Assembly (NCBI GenBank): GCA_037045225.1 | Contig: JBAOHZ010000009.1 | Span: 2,356,001 to 2,420,000, forward strand | Reading direction: 5' to 3' | From: Nitrospira sp. | Lineage (GTDB): Bacteria; Nitrospirota; Nitrospiria; Nitrospirales; Nitrospiraceae | Length of the DNA: 64,000 nucleotides | Part shown: positions 8,168-15,471 of the stretch, in pieces | Layout of the letters: every line of letters begins with the position of its first letter | Position numbering within the stretch: position 1 is the first letter of the stretch | Translations under genes and position numbers: made by a program | The notes under the pieces: generated by a model | The model's input: only the letters and a program-made list of their open reading frames with translations | What the model was told of the DNA's origin: nothing | The model's database searches: none

Positions 8168-9190
8168 ATGCGCGCAGTCGTTCAACACGTCGCGGTCATC
8201 GGTGCCGGAGCCTGGGGAACGGCGTTGGCCCGGCATCTGGCGGAGAAACAGGTGCCGGTGTGTCTGTGGGCTCACGAGCCGGAGGTGGTTCAAGCAATCC
8301 AGTTACGGCGTGAGAACGCAGTGTATTTGCCGGGCGTACTGCTTCCGCCGACCTTGTCGGCAACGAATGTTTTGGCCGATGCCATCACGGGCGCTGATTG
8401 CCTGATTTTTGCGGTGCCCTCGCATGTGGCGAGACCGGTATTGAGCCGGATCGCAACCTTATTGCCGCAGCCCATTCCGTTCGTCAGCGCGACGAAGGGT
8501 ATTGAGGAAGAGACGCTGGCGCTCGTCACGCAGGTGATGCAGGCGGTGTTGCCTGCGCACATGCACGAGTCCCTCTTGGTGTTATCAGGGCCGAGTTTTG
8601 CCAGTGAGGTCAGCCGCGGGAAACCGACGGCGCTTTGTCTTGCTGGGCGAGATGCCGGCATGGTCAAGTCGATTCAGTCGTTGTTCATGACGCCGAACTT
8701 TCGAGTCTACGCGGATGATGACCTGATCGGGGTGCAACTCGGCGGCGCCTTGAAGAATGTGATGGCCCTGGCGGCCGGGGTCGTCGATGGGCTTGAACTG
8801 GGACATAACGCCCGCGCCGCGCTCATGACCCGCGGCCTGGCCGAAATGATTCGACTGGGTGTGGCGATGGGGGCCGATCCACGGACCTTCTATGGGCTTT
8901 CAGGCGTCGGCGACCTCATTCTCACCTGCACCGGTCCCTTGAGCCGTAATCACTCGGTCGGGGTACGACTGGGAAAGGGCGAGCGCCTGGAGGGAATTCT
9001 TGCGAGCATGCAAGCCGTGGCGGAAGGTGTGCGCACGGCAAAGGCGGCCTTGGGGCTCGCCCTGCGCTGCGGTGTGGATATGCCGATCGTGCAGGAGGTC
9101 AATGCCGTGCTCTTTGCCGACAAGCCTTGTCGTCAGGCGGTCGGTGACCTCATGGAGCGGGAAGCGAAGGGGGAGAAGGGGTTGTCATGA
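8168..9190 (+). CDS. gpsA: NAD(P)H-dependent glycerol-3-phosphate dehydrogenase
   Basis: 340 residues. The enzyme reduces dihydroxyacetone phosphate to sn-glycerol 3-phosphate for phospholipid synthesis in the cytoplasm. The N-terminal Rossmann motif is VIGAGAWGTALA. SATKGIEEETL, the conserved LSGPSFASEV and ALKNVMALAAGVVDGL (with the catalytic Lys) follow, then the substrate-binding GLSGVGDLILTC. Length and order are those of canonical GpsA. Its stop codon overlaps the larB start by 4 bp, so gpsA and larB are one transcript driven by the promoter at 8062-8091. Confidence 0.95.
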   Translation: MRAVVQHVAVIGAGAWGTALARHLAEKQVPVCLWAHEPEVVQAIQLRRENAVYLPGVLLPPTLSATNVLADAITGADCLIFAVPSHVARPVLSRIATLLPQPIPFVSATKGIEEETLALVTQVMQAVLPAHMHESLLVLSGPSFASEVSRGKPTALCLAGRDAGMVKSIQSLFMTPNFRVYADDDLIGVQLGGALKNVMALAAGVVDGLELGHNARAALMTRGLAEMIRLGVAMGADPRTFYGLSGVGDLILTCTGPLSRNHSVGVRLGKGERLEGILASMQAVAEGVRTAKAALGLALRCGVDMPIVQEVNAVLFADKPCRQAVGDLMEREAKGEKGLS

Positions 9191-9954
9191 ACCAACACCA
9201 GTTGCAGGCGTTGCTCACGAAGGTTCAACAGGGTGCCATGGCGGTGCCGGATGCGCTGCACCGGTTACGCACTCTGCCCTATGAAAACTTAGGATTCGCC
9301 TCACTCGATCACCATCGCGCGCTTCGGCAGGGATTTCCGGAAGTCATTTTTTGTGAAGGGAAGACGGTGGTGCAGGTCGTCGCCATCGCGAAGACGCTTT
9401 TGCGGAAGAACAACGCCTTGCTGGCGACGCGGGTGGAACCGACGGTTGCGCGGGCGCTCCGGCGGGTGAGCAAGCGGGCGGTCTACCACGAAGCGGCACG
9501 GGTCGTGGCCATTGCGCCCCCCAAGTTGGTGCGTCGGGGGGCCGTGTTGATCGTCACGGCCGGCACCGCCGATATTCCTGTGGCGGAGGAAGCACGTGTG
9601 ACGGCCGATATCATGGGGAGCAAGACCGATACGTTGTATGACGTGGGAGTGGCCGGTTTGCATCGTCTGCTGGGTCAGCAGGAGCGGTTGCATGATGCCC
9701 GAGCCCTCATCGTGGTGGCCGGGATGGATGGGGTGCTTCCCAGCGTCGTCGGTGGATTAGTGCGGCAACCGGTGATTGCGGTGCCGACGAGCCGAGGCTA
9801 TGGCGCACACTTCGGTGGGTTGGCTGCATTGTTAACCATGCTGAATTCCTGCGCGGCCGGGGTCGGAGTGATGAACATCGACAACGGCTTCGGGGCCGGC
9901 TGCCTCGCGCATCGGATTAACATGGTGGCGGAAGAAACGAGTCGGCTTCAGTAG
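9187..9954 (+). CDS. larB: Nickel-pincer cofactor biosynthesis protein LarB
   Basis: 255 residues. LarB carboxylates and hydrolyses nicotinic acid adenine dinucleotide in the first step of nickel-pincer nucleotide synthesis (with LarE and LarC), the cofactor of lactate racemase and related epimerases. Its C-terminal half is AIR carboxylase-like, seen here as IVTAGTADIPVAEEA, DVGVAGLHRLL, VVAGMDGVLPSVVGG and VPTSRGYGAHFGG, while NLGFASLDHHRALRQGFPEVIF is characteristic of the N-terminal part. It is coupled to gpsA by an ATGA overlap. larC lies 870 bp away on the same strand beyond an opposing gene. Neither larE nor a larA-type enzyme is in the window. Confidence 0.92.
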   Translation: MNQHQLQALLTKVQQGAMAVPDALHRLRTLPYENLGFASLDHHRALRQGFPEVIFCEGKTVVQVVAIAKTLLRKNNALLATRVEPTVARALRRVSKRAVYHEAARVVAIAPPKLVRRGAVLIVTAGTADIPVAEEARVTADIMGSKTDTLYDVGVAGLHRLLGQQERLHDARALIVVAGMDGVLPSVVGGLVRQPVIAVPTSRGYGAHFGGLAALLTMLNSCAAGVGVMNIDNGFGAGCLAHRINMVAEETSRLQ

Positions 9955-10083
9955 GCACACGCGGGTGAGTCTGCGGCGTTTGCTCGTGTGTCTCTCGGTG
10001 GAATACCCGGCGCGTTCGTGACGCGGGAGATGCGTCAGGCTCGAGCGTCGAGCGCGGCGCCGGCGGATTGTTTCACCATCCGG

Positions 10084-10656
10084 CTAGTCCTTCACGGAAA
10101 ATTTACCGCGCTTGGGCCAGGCCAACATTTGGGTGCGTTGGCCCTTTTCTCCGTTACTCAGTAATTTGACCCGCACTTCGTATTCGTAGGACCCGACCGG
10201 CACCTGCTGTTTGTTGTGGTCCAACCCGTCCCACACTAGGTCAACCTGCACACGTTTCTGCGGCGTTTCTCCGGCGGCGCTGGTAGGGGTTTGCTCATGG
10301 TCATTGACTGTCTGCCTGATCGATAGGAAGCGCAGCGAGGTCATCGAGGAGGAGGTCACGAGGGCGGACACCTCCAGCATCAGTTGTTCGTCGACTTCCT
10401 TAGGCAATTGCACCGTAGCGATAAAATGAAACGGCCCGTCTTGCGGCCGATAGGGCATCGGCGTGGCTTCCAGTGAGAGAATTTTCAGGTCCGGCTCCGG
10501 GCGCGGGACGCCGCTTTTGCCTTTGGTCTTGGCCAGCGCGTCCATGCTCAGTCCGCCCAGCAGAATGGCGGCGGTGAGGAGAATCAACAGGCTGAGCCGA
10601 ATTCCACGCAATGCGGAAAGAAGATTGACAGCACTGGATGGTCTGGAAGTAATCAT
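10084..10656 (-). CDS. Exported hypothetical protein
   Basis: About 190 residues when started at 10656, where a signal peptide follows (core LSLLILLTAAILLGGLSM, then DALAK). GTG 10722 or ATG 10710 would add up to 22 residues. The mature protein is a beta-rich module of about 145 aa with a C-terminal stretch (WDGLDHNKQQVPVGSYEYEV) resembling the FlgD/FlaG-type Ig-like 'free to vary' motif seen in many exported proteins. I cannot assign a function. It sits on the minus strand between larB and larC and splits what is often a contiguous lar group. Confidence 0.6.
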   Translation of the reverse strand: MITSRPSSAVNLLSALRGIRLSLLILLTAAILLGGLSMDALAKTKGKSGVPRPEPDLKILSLEATPMPYRPQDGPFHFIATVQLPKEVDEQLMLEVSALVTSSSMTSLRFLSIRQTVNDHEQTPTSAAGETPQKRVQVDLVWDGLDHNKQQVPVGSYEYEVRVKLLSNGEKGQRTQMLAWPKRGKFSVKD

Positions 10657-10825
10657 GATATTGAGGTCGACGGATGAGGGCCGGTGAATTGATGGAGTGC
10701 GTCTCTTCATTGGGGATAACACAGCATGGAAGGGCTGTCAACGAACGAGCGGAATGATTGCTGTCTGGATGCGGCTCCGGTAAGATGCCGCTCGCTCACA
10801 CCGGATCATCAATTGTAGGAGTCAC

Positions 10826-12034
10826 GTGGCCACCCATCTGCATTTTGATTGTTTCTCCGGCATCAGCGGCGACATGACGTTGGGTGCATTAGTCGATGCG
10901 GGATTGCCATTTAAAGATCTCGTGCGCGGCCTTGCCTTACTGCGGATCGATGGCTTTCGCCTGACACGGAAGCGGGTCGAGCGCGGGGCCGTCTCGGCCA
11001 CCAAGGTCGATGTATTGATCGAGAAAGGCTTTCGTGCGCCTTTGACGCTGGCGCAAATCAAACGGATTCTACTGAAGAGCGGCCTGCCTCCGGCCGTGAA
11101 AGAACGGAGTCAAGCGGTCTTTGACGTGTTGGCCGATGCCGAGGGTAAAGCTCATGGTGTCGAGCCTTCGCATGTGCATTTTCATGAAGTCGGTGTGATC
11201 GATTCGTTTGTCGACGTGGTCGGCGGGGTGTTGGGTCTGCATCTCCTGGGCGTGGAGCGTGTGACGTCCTCCGCGATCAATGTCGGATCGGGCACCCTCA
11301 CGTCGGCGCATGGTTCGTTGCCTGTGCCGGGACCGGCCGTGGCTGCACTGGCGGTCGGTCTTCCCATTTATGCCGAGGGTCCCCAGCGGGAATTGGCGAC
11401 TCCAACCGGAGTGGCATTGGTGCGCACCCTGGCGACAGAATTCGGTCGTCTGCCGCAGATGCAGGTGCGCCAGGTAGGTTATGGGGCGGGAACTGCCGAT
11501 CCGGCACAGTGGCCGAATGTGCTGCGTGTGTTTGTCGGTGACGGACCGGTCGTTGCCGGTTCGGTCGAAACCATCGTGGAACTTCACACGAACATCGATG
11601 ATTTGAATCCGCAGGTCTATGAGACCGTGTTCGATCGGGTGTTTGCTGCGGGTGCCGTGGATGCAACCCTGGCGCCGGTCATGATGAAAAAGGGCCGGCC
11701 CGGGAATGTGCTCTCCGTGCTGGCGCCTCAAGAGAAGGTGGAGGCCGTGTTGGCTGTGCTGTTTGCCGACACGACGGCGCTCGGCGTAAGGACGCATCAC
11801 GTGCAGCGACGGGTGTTGCCGCGACGGTTTGTCCCGGTGCAGGTTCAGGGCCATGATGTGCGGATCAAGGTGGCTGAATCGCAGCCGGGGAAAAGCAAAG
11901 CCGCTCCTGAGTATGAAGATTGTAAACGGATTGCCGAACAGAGCGGCCGTCCGGTGAAAGACGTGTTGGATGAAGCTTTGCTGGTGTATCGGAACAGGGC
12001 AGGACAGGTGAAAAAGGGAACAGGCCGCAAGTGA
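10826..12034 (+). CDS. larC: Nickel-insertion protein LarC
   Basis: 402 residues from a GTG start at 10826 that is preceded by AGGAGTCAC. LarC is the CTP-dependent cyclometallase that inserts nickel into the pincer nucleotide. The N-terminus HLHFDCFSGISGDMTLGAL is the family signature (DUF111), followed by HFHEVGVIDSFVDVVG and the His/Asp-rich C-terminal region ELHTNIDDLNPQVYE. Here LarC is one uninterrupted polypeptide, not the LarC1/LarC2 frameshift form of lactobacilli. It probably works with LarB encoded upstream. The client enzyme is not visible. Confidence 0.92.
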   Translation: MATHLHFDCFSGISGDMTLGALVDAGLPFKDLVRGLALLRIDGFRLTRKRVERGAVSATKVDVLIEKGFRAPLTLAQIKRILLKSGLPPAVKERSQAVFDVLADAEGKAHGVEPSHVHFHEVGVIDSFVDVVGGVLGLHLLGVERVTSSAINVGSGTLTSAHGSLPVPGPAVAALAVGLPIYAEGPQRELATPTGVALVRTLATEFGRLPQMQVRQVGYGAGTADPAQWPNVLRVFVGDGPVVAGSVETIVELHTNIDDLNPQVYETVFDRVFAAGAVDATLAPVMMKKGRPGNVLSVLAPQEKVEAVLAVLFADTTALGVRTHHVQRRVLPRRFVPVQVQGHDVRIKVAESQPGKSKAAPEYEDCKRIAEQSGRPVKDVLDEALLVYRNRAGQVKKGTGRK

Positions 12035-12092
12035 ACACCGAAACTGTCGCTGTCGTCTTCTTGTGTGAGGGGTCGTTGTCGCGAGGCCTTCT

Positions 12093-13106
12093 GTGACGAT
12101 CCTATTCTATGTGGGATTGTTCGTGGCCTCGGTGGTCATCACCCTCGCCGGGTGCCAGCTCTTTACCAACGGCATTGAATGGCTCGGTAAGCGCCTGAAT
12201 ATTTCTGAGGGCGCCGTCGGCAGCGTCTTCGCGGCGGTCGGAACAACCTTGCCGGAGACATCGATCCCGATCATTGCCATTTTCTTCGGGGCCGGACGAG
12301 AGCAGATGGAAGTCGGTCTAGGCGCCATTCTCGGGGCGCCGTTCATGCTCAGCACGCTGGTTCTCCCCATTCTCGCGCTGTTATTGTTGTTCTACGCGAA
12401 GCTCGGTAAGCGAACGGCGACGTTCAAGCTCAATTACGGCGAAGTCCGGGTCGATATCAGCTTTTTCCTGATCAGTTACGCCTTGGCCCTGACCTGCGCG
12501 GTCATCCCGTCGAAACCCTTTCACATGGTTGTCGCCGTGGTGCTCTTGGGCATGTACGTCTATTACATGAAGCTCAAGTTTTCGGCCGAAGATGAAGAGG
12601 GTGAGGGGGGTGGTGAACTGGAGCCTCTGTTGTTCGCCCGCCGGTCTTCACGTCCGTCGTATCTGGCGATCGGGGCGCAGGGAGTCGTCGGATTACTGGG
12701 CCTGGTTGGCGGAGCCCATCTGTTCGTGACGGCCGCGAATTCTATTTCAGCCGAAATGCAGGTGTCGCCGCTCATCCTCGCCTTGCTGATCGCTCCGCTG
12801 GCCACTGAGTTGCCGGAAATGTCGAACAGCTTTCTGTGGTTGTATCGAAAGAAGGATCGGCTGGCGGTCGGGAATGTCACCGGTGCGATGGTGTTCCAGG
12901 GCGCGATTCCCGTCTCTGTGGGGTTGTTGGGCACCGACTGGACGCTGGGGCCGACGGCGTTGGCGACGATGGTGCTGGCCGTCATCGCGATGGGCATGAG
13001 TTTGCTGCAGGCCGTCTGGTCCGGGCATTGGCGGCCCTGGTTGCTCAGCGGTAGCGCACTCCTGTACCTTGGGTACACACTCTTTTTGTATACATATGGC
13101 TCCTAA
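12093..13106 (+). CDS. CaCA-family sodium/calcium antiporter
   Basis: 337 residues from a GTG start. It has about ten membrane segments in two inverted halves, each with the alpha-repeat of cation/Ca exchangers: EGAVGSVFAAVGTTLPETSIPIIA in the first half and ILALLIAPLATELPEMSNSFLW in the second, both with the essential acidic residue. A short acidic cytoplasmic loop (SAEDEEGEGGGELEP) separates the halves. This is a YrbG-like inner-membrane exchanger; the ion (Ca, Na or K) cannot be read from the sequence. It follows larC by 58 bp and overlaps the start of pdxA by 11 bp. Confidence 0.85.
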   Translation: MTILFYVGLFVASVVITLAGCQLFTNGIEWLGKRLNISEGAVGSVFAAVGTTLPETSIPIIAIFFGAGREQMEVGLGAILGAPFMLSTLVLPILALLLLFYAKLGKRTATFKLNYGEVRVDISFFLISYALALTCAVIPSKPFHMVVAVVLLGMYVYYMKLKFSAEDEEGEGGGELEPLLFARRSSRPSYLAIGAQGVVGLLGLVGGAHLFVTAANSISAEMQVSPLILALLIAPLATELPEMSNSFLWLYRKKDRLAVGNVTGAMVFQGAIPVSVGLLGTDWTLGPTALATMVLAVIAMGMSLLQAVWSGHWRPWLLSGSALLYLGYTLFLYTYGS

Positions 13107-14139
13107 GCGCACAACTCTCACCTCTCGTCCGGTCCTGGGGATCACGATGGGAGATCCGGCCGGCATCGGACCGGAGGTCATCGCCAAGGCGTTAGCCGAT
13201 AAGGCCCTGGCGCGCCTGTGCATTCCTGTTGTCGTCGGCTCGCGTCACGTTTTGGAACGGACGATCGCCTGGCTCAAGCTGCCGCTGCAGGTGGTGGACT
13301 TCAATCCGGCGACCGGCCAGCGGCTGAAGGCCGGGCAGGTGGCGGTTGCGGACCCGCTGGAGCGTCCGTTGCCGAAGTTTCGAATGGGCGTCGCCACGGC
13401 GGTGACGGGCGCAGCTTCCATCGCATTCATCAAGGAGGCGGTCACGTTGGCGCAGGCAGGGAGCCTGGGCGGGATCGTCACGGCGCCCATCAACAAAGAA
13501 GCCATGAACATGGCCGGATTTCACTACCCGGGGCACACGGAGCTGCTGGCAGATCTGACTCAGACCACCGAGTTCGGGATGATGATTGTCGGCGGGCCGC
13601 TGAAAATTATGTTCACCACCACCCATGTGGCGATCAACGCGCTCTCGCCCCTGTTGACGACGGAACGGATTACCAAGGCCATCCGCCTCGCGCACCTTGG
13701 GTTGACGAAGTATTTCGGCATTGCGCGTCCCAAGATCGGCGTCGCGGCATTGAATCCGCATGCGGGAGAGCATGGCCTGTTCGGCAATGAGGAGTCGACC
13801 AGCATTGCTCCGGCCGTCAAACTGGCCAGGGCCGCCGGTATCAAGGCGAGTGATCCGCTTCCCGCCGATACCCTGTTCGGAAAGGCCGCTCGCGGCGACT
13901 ACGATGGCGTGGTGGCCATGTATCATGATCAGGGGCTCATTCCCTTGAAGCTGGTCGCATTCGGAACCTGCGTCAACCTGACGGTTGGTTTGCCGATTAT
14001 CCGGACCTCAGTGGATCATGGAACGGCATATGATATTGCCGGCAAAGGGGTTGCCGAGCATGGGAGTCTGCTGGAAGCCGTGAAGGTGGCGGCCCGCCTG
14101 GCCAGATCCTGGTCACCGGTCGCCAAAACGTCCCGATAG
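13096..14139 (+). CDS. pdxA: 4-hydroxythreonine-4-phosphate dehydrogenase
   Basis: 347 residues from the ATG at 13096, preferred over an upstream TTG at 13069. PdxA oxidises 4-phosphohydroxy-L-threonine in the DXP-dependent route to pyridoxal 5'-phosphate. Signatures are GITMGDPAGIGPEVIAKA at the N-terminus, TAPINKEAMNMAGFHYPGHTE (first metal His), TTHVAI (second His), NPHAGEHGLFG and YHDQGLIPLKL (third metal His). Length is normal. The gene overlaps the antiporter gene by 11 bp and precedes ksgA with one small gene between, echoing the pdxA-ksgA order of enterobacteria. Confidence 0.94.
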   Translation: MAPKRTTLTSRPVLGITMGDPAGIGPEVIAKALADKALARLCIPVVVGSRHVLERTIAWLKLPLQVVDFNPATGQRLKAGQVAVADPLERPLPKFRMGVATAVTGAASIAFIKEAVTLAQAGSLGGIVTAPINKEAMNMAGFHYPGHTELLADLTQTTEFGMMIVGGPLKIMFTTTHVAINALSPLLTTERITKAIRLAHLGLTKYFGIARPKIGVAALNPHAGEHGLFGNEESTSIAPAVKLARAAGIKASDPLPADTLFGKAARGDYDGVVAMYHDQGLIPLKLVAFGTCVNLTVGLPIIRTSVDHGTAYDIAGKGVAEHGSLLEAVKVAARLARSWSPVAKTSR

Positions 14140-14158
14140 AAAAGAGGGGTACACGTCC

Positions 14159-14479
14159 ATGGCAGAGACAGGACTTTCTGCGGCCACGATGATCGATCAG
14201 CAGGTGAAGGAATTGGATGCGATCGCTACGCGGACCATTCAAGACTTCAATACCACCTTGGGCACCGAACGCGTGGGGCAGTGGAAGATCCGCACGGTGG
14301 CACTGCTCCAGCAGCATGCCGGACAGAAGGTGGCGGACGAGTTGGCGCGAAAAACTCCCGGCATGGCGTTTACCAACGATCTGATCCAAGAGTTTACCGA
14401 CGAGGTGGACAGTTATCGTTCCTACCTCGTCACGCTCGCCAAACGTATTCGGGCCGCGACCCCTCCGACCGCCGGCTAG
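14159..14479 (+). CDS. Small helical hypothetical protein
   Basis: 106 residues, soluble, almost entirely alpha-helical by composition, with no signal or membrane segment and no family I recognise. It starts 19 bp after pdxA, with the GAGGGGT region as a plausible ribosome site, and ends about 90 bp before ksgA, so it is probably part of the pdxA-ksgA transcript. The intact frame, good spacing and neighbour-like codon use support a real gene. Confidence 0.6.
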   Translation: MAETGLSAATMIDQQVKELDAIATRTIQDFNTTLGTERVGQWKIRTVALLQQHAGQKVADELARKTPGMAFTNDLIQEFTDEVDSYRSYLVTLAKRIRAATPPTAG

Positions 14480-14568
14480 CAGTGTGAGCACCAGCAGAAC
14501 CACAGACGTTCCTGGAATCCCCCGCAGGCGGCCTGTGTCGCCAGCCTGCTAGAAAGCTGCGGGAGAGT

Positions 14569-15372
14569 ATGGCCCCCTCGTTCCCCCCAGCCTTGAAACG
14601 GCTCGGTCAGAACTTCCTCATCGATCCGAACATTATCCGCAAGATCGTGTCCCTGGCGGCGCTTGGCCCGGAGGATACCGTGCTGGAAATCGGGCCTGGG
14701 CGAGGCGCCCTGACTGCCGGTTTGTGTGCCGAAGCGGGCCGTGTTATTGCTGTCGAGGTCGATCCACAGTTGCAGCCTCCTCTGCAGGAGAGTCTCGGGC
14801 ATTGCCGCAACCTGGATCTTCGAATCGGGGACGCGCTGGCCTTTCCCTTCGAGACCTTGCCGCCGGGCACGGTGGTGGTGGCGAATCTTCCCTATTATGT
14901 CTCGACACCGATCCTGTTTGCGCTGCTCGACGCCCGTGCCAGTCTCGATCGCCTGGTACTCATGCTGCAGACGGAAGTGGCGCTCAGATTGGCGGCTAAA
15001 CCGAACAGCGAGGACTATGGGGTGCTCTCGGTTCTGACGCAAGAGGCGGCTGAGGTGGAAGTGGCCTTTCGCGTGTCTGCGAATTGTTTCCGCCCCCGTC
15101 CGACCGTCGGATCGGCGGTGGTGCATCTTCGGATCAACAGACAGGAAGGGTTCGAGCCGGTCCGGCACGAACGGTTCCGGCGGCTGGTGCGCGCATCGTT
15201 CGCCCATCGCCGAAAAACGCTGGTGAATTCCCTGCGCGATGAAGGGTATCCTCCGGAACAGATTGCGCGGGCCACGGCGGACGCCGGCGTGCCGCCGCAA
15301 GCGCGGGCGGAGATGCTCACACTCGAGGACTACCGCACACTCGCGCGCGCATTCGACCGCCATCCGGCCTGA
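14569..15372 (+). CDS. ksgA: 16S rRNA (adenine1518-N6/adenine1519-N6)-dimethyltransferase
   Basis: 267 residues. KsgA/RsmA dimethylates two adjacent adenines near the 3' end of 16S rRNA late in small-subunit assembly. The signatures are complete: LGQNFLIDPNIIRKIV at the N-terminus, the SAM-binding VLEIGPGRGALTAGL, the catalytic motif NLPYYVSTPIL and the C-terminal RASFAHRRKTLVNSL. Length is normal. It lies downstream of pdxA and the 106-aa gene on the same strand, probably in one operon. Confidence 0.94.
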   Translation: MAPSFPPALKRLGQNFLIDPNIIRKIVSLAALGPEDTVLEIGPGRGALTAGLCAEAGRVIAVEVDPQLQPPLQESLGHCRNLDLRIGDALAFPFETLPPGTVVVANLPYYVSTPILFALLDARASLDRLVLMLQTEVALRLAAKPNSEDYGVLSVLTQEAAEVEVAFRVSANCFRPRPTVGSAVVHLRINRQEGFEPVRHERFRRLVRASFAHRRKTLVNSLRDEGYPPEQIARATADAGVPPQARAEMLTLEDYRTLARAFDRHPA

Positions 15373-15435
15373 CGCTGGTCCGTATACGCGGGAGTGGGCG
15401 CGGCTTCATCAGATTGCGCAACATTCCCCGTTTGT

Positions 15436-15464
15436 TTGAAAAGGTATTTTCCCTGTGCTACGAT
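15436..15464 (+). promoter_or_regulatory. Probable ftsK promoter (near-leaderless)
   Basis: TTGAAA (15436-15441) and TACGAT (15459-15464) have an ideal 17-bp spacer. Only 7 bp separate the -10 hexamer from the ATG at 15472, and no Shine-Dalgarno sequence is seen, so the message would begin at or next to the start codon. Confidence 0.5.
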
Positions 15465-15471
15465 CCGCCGC

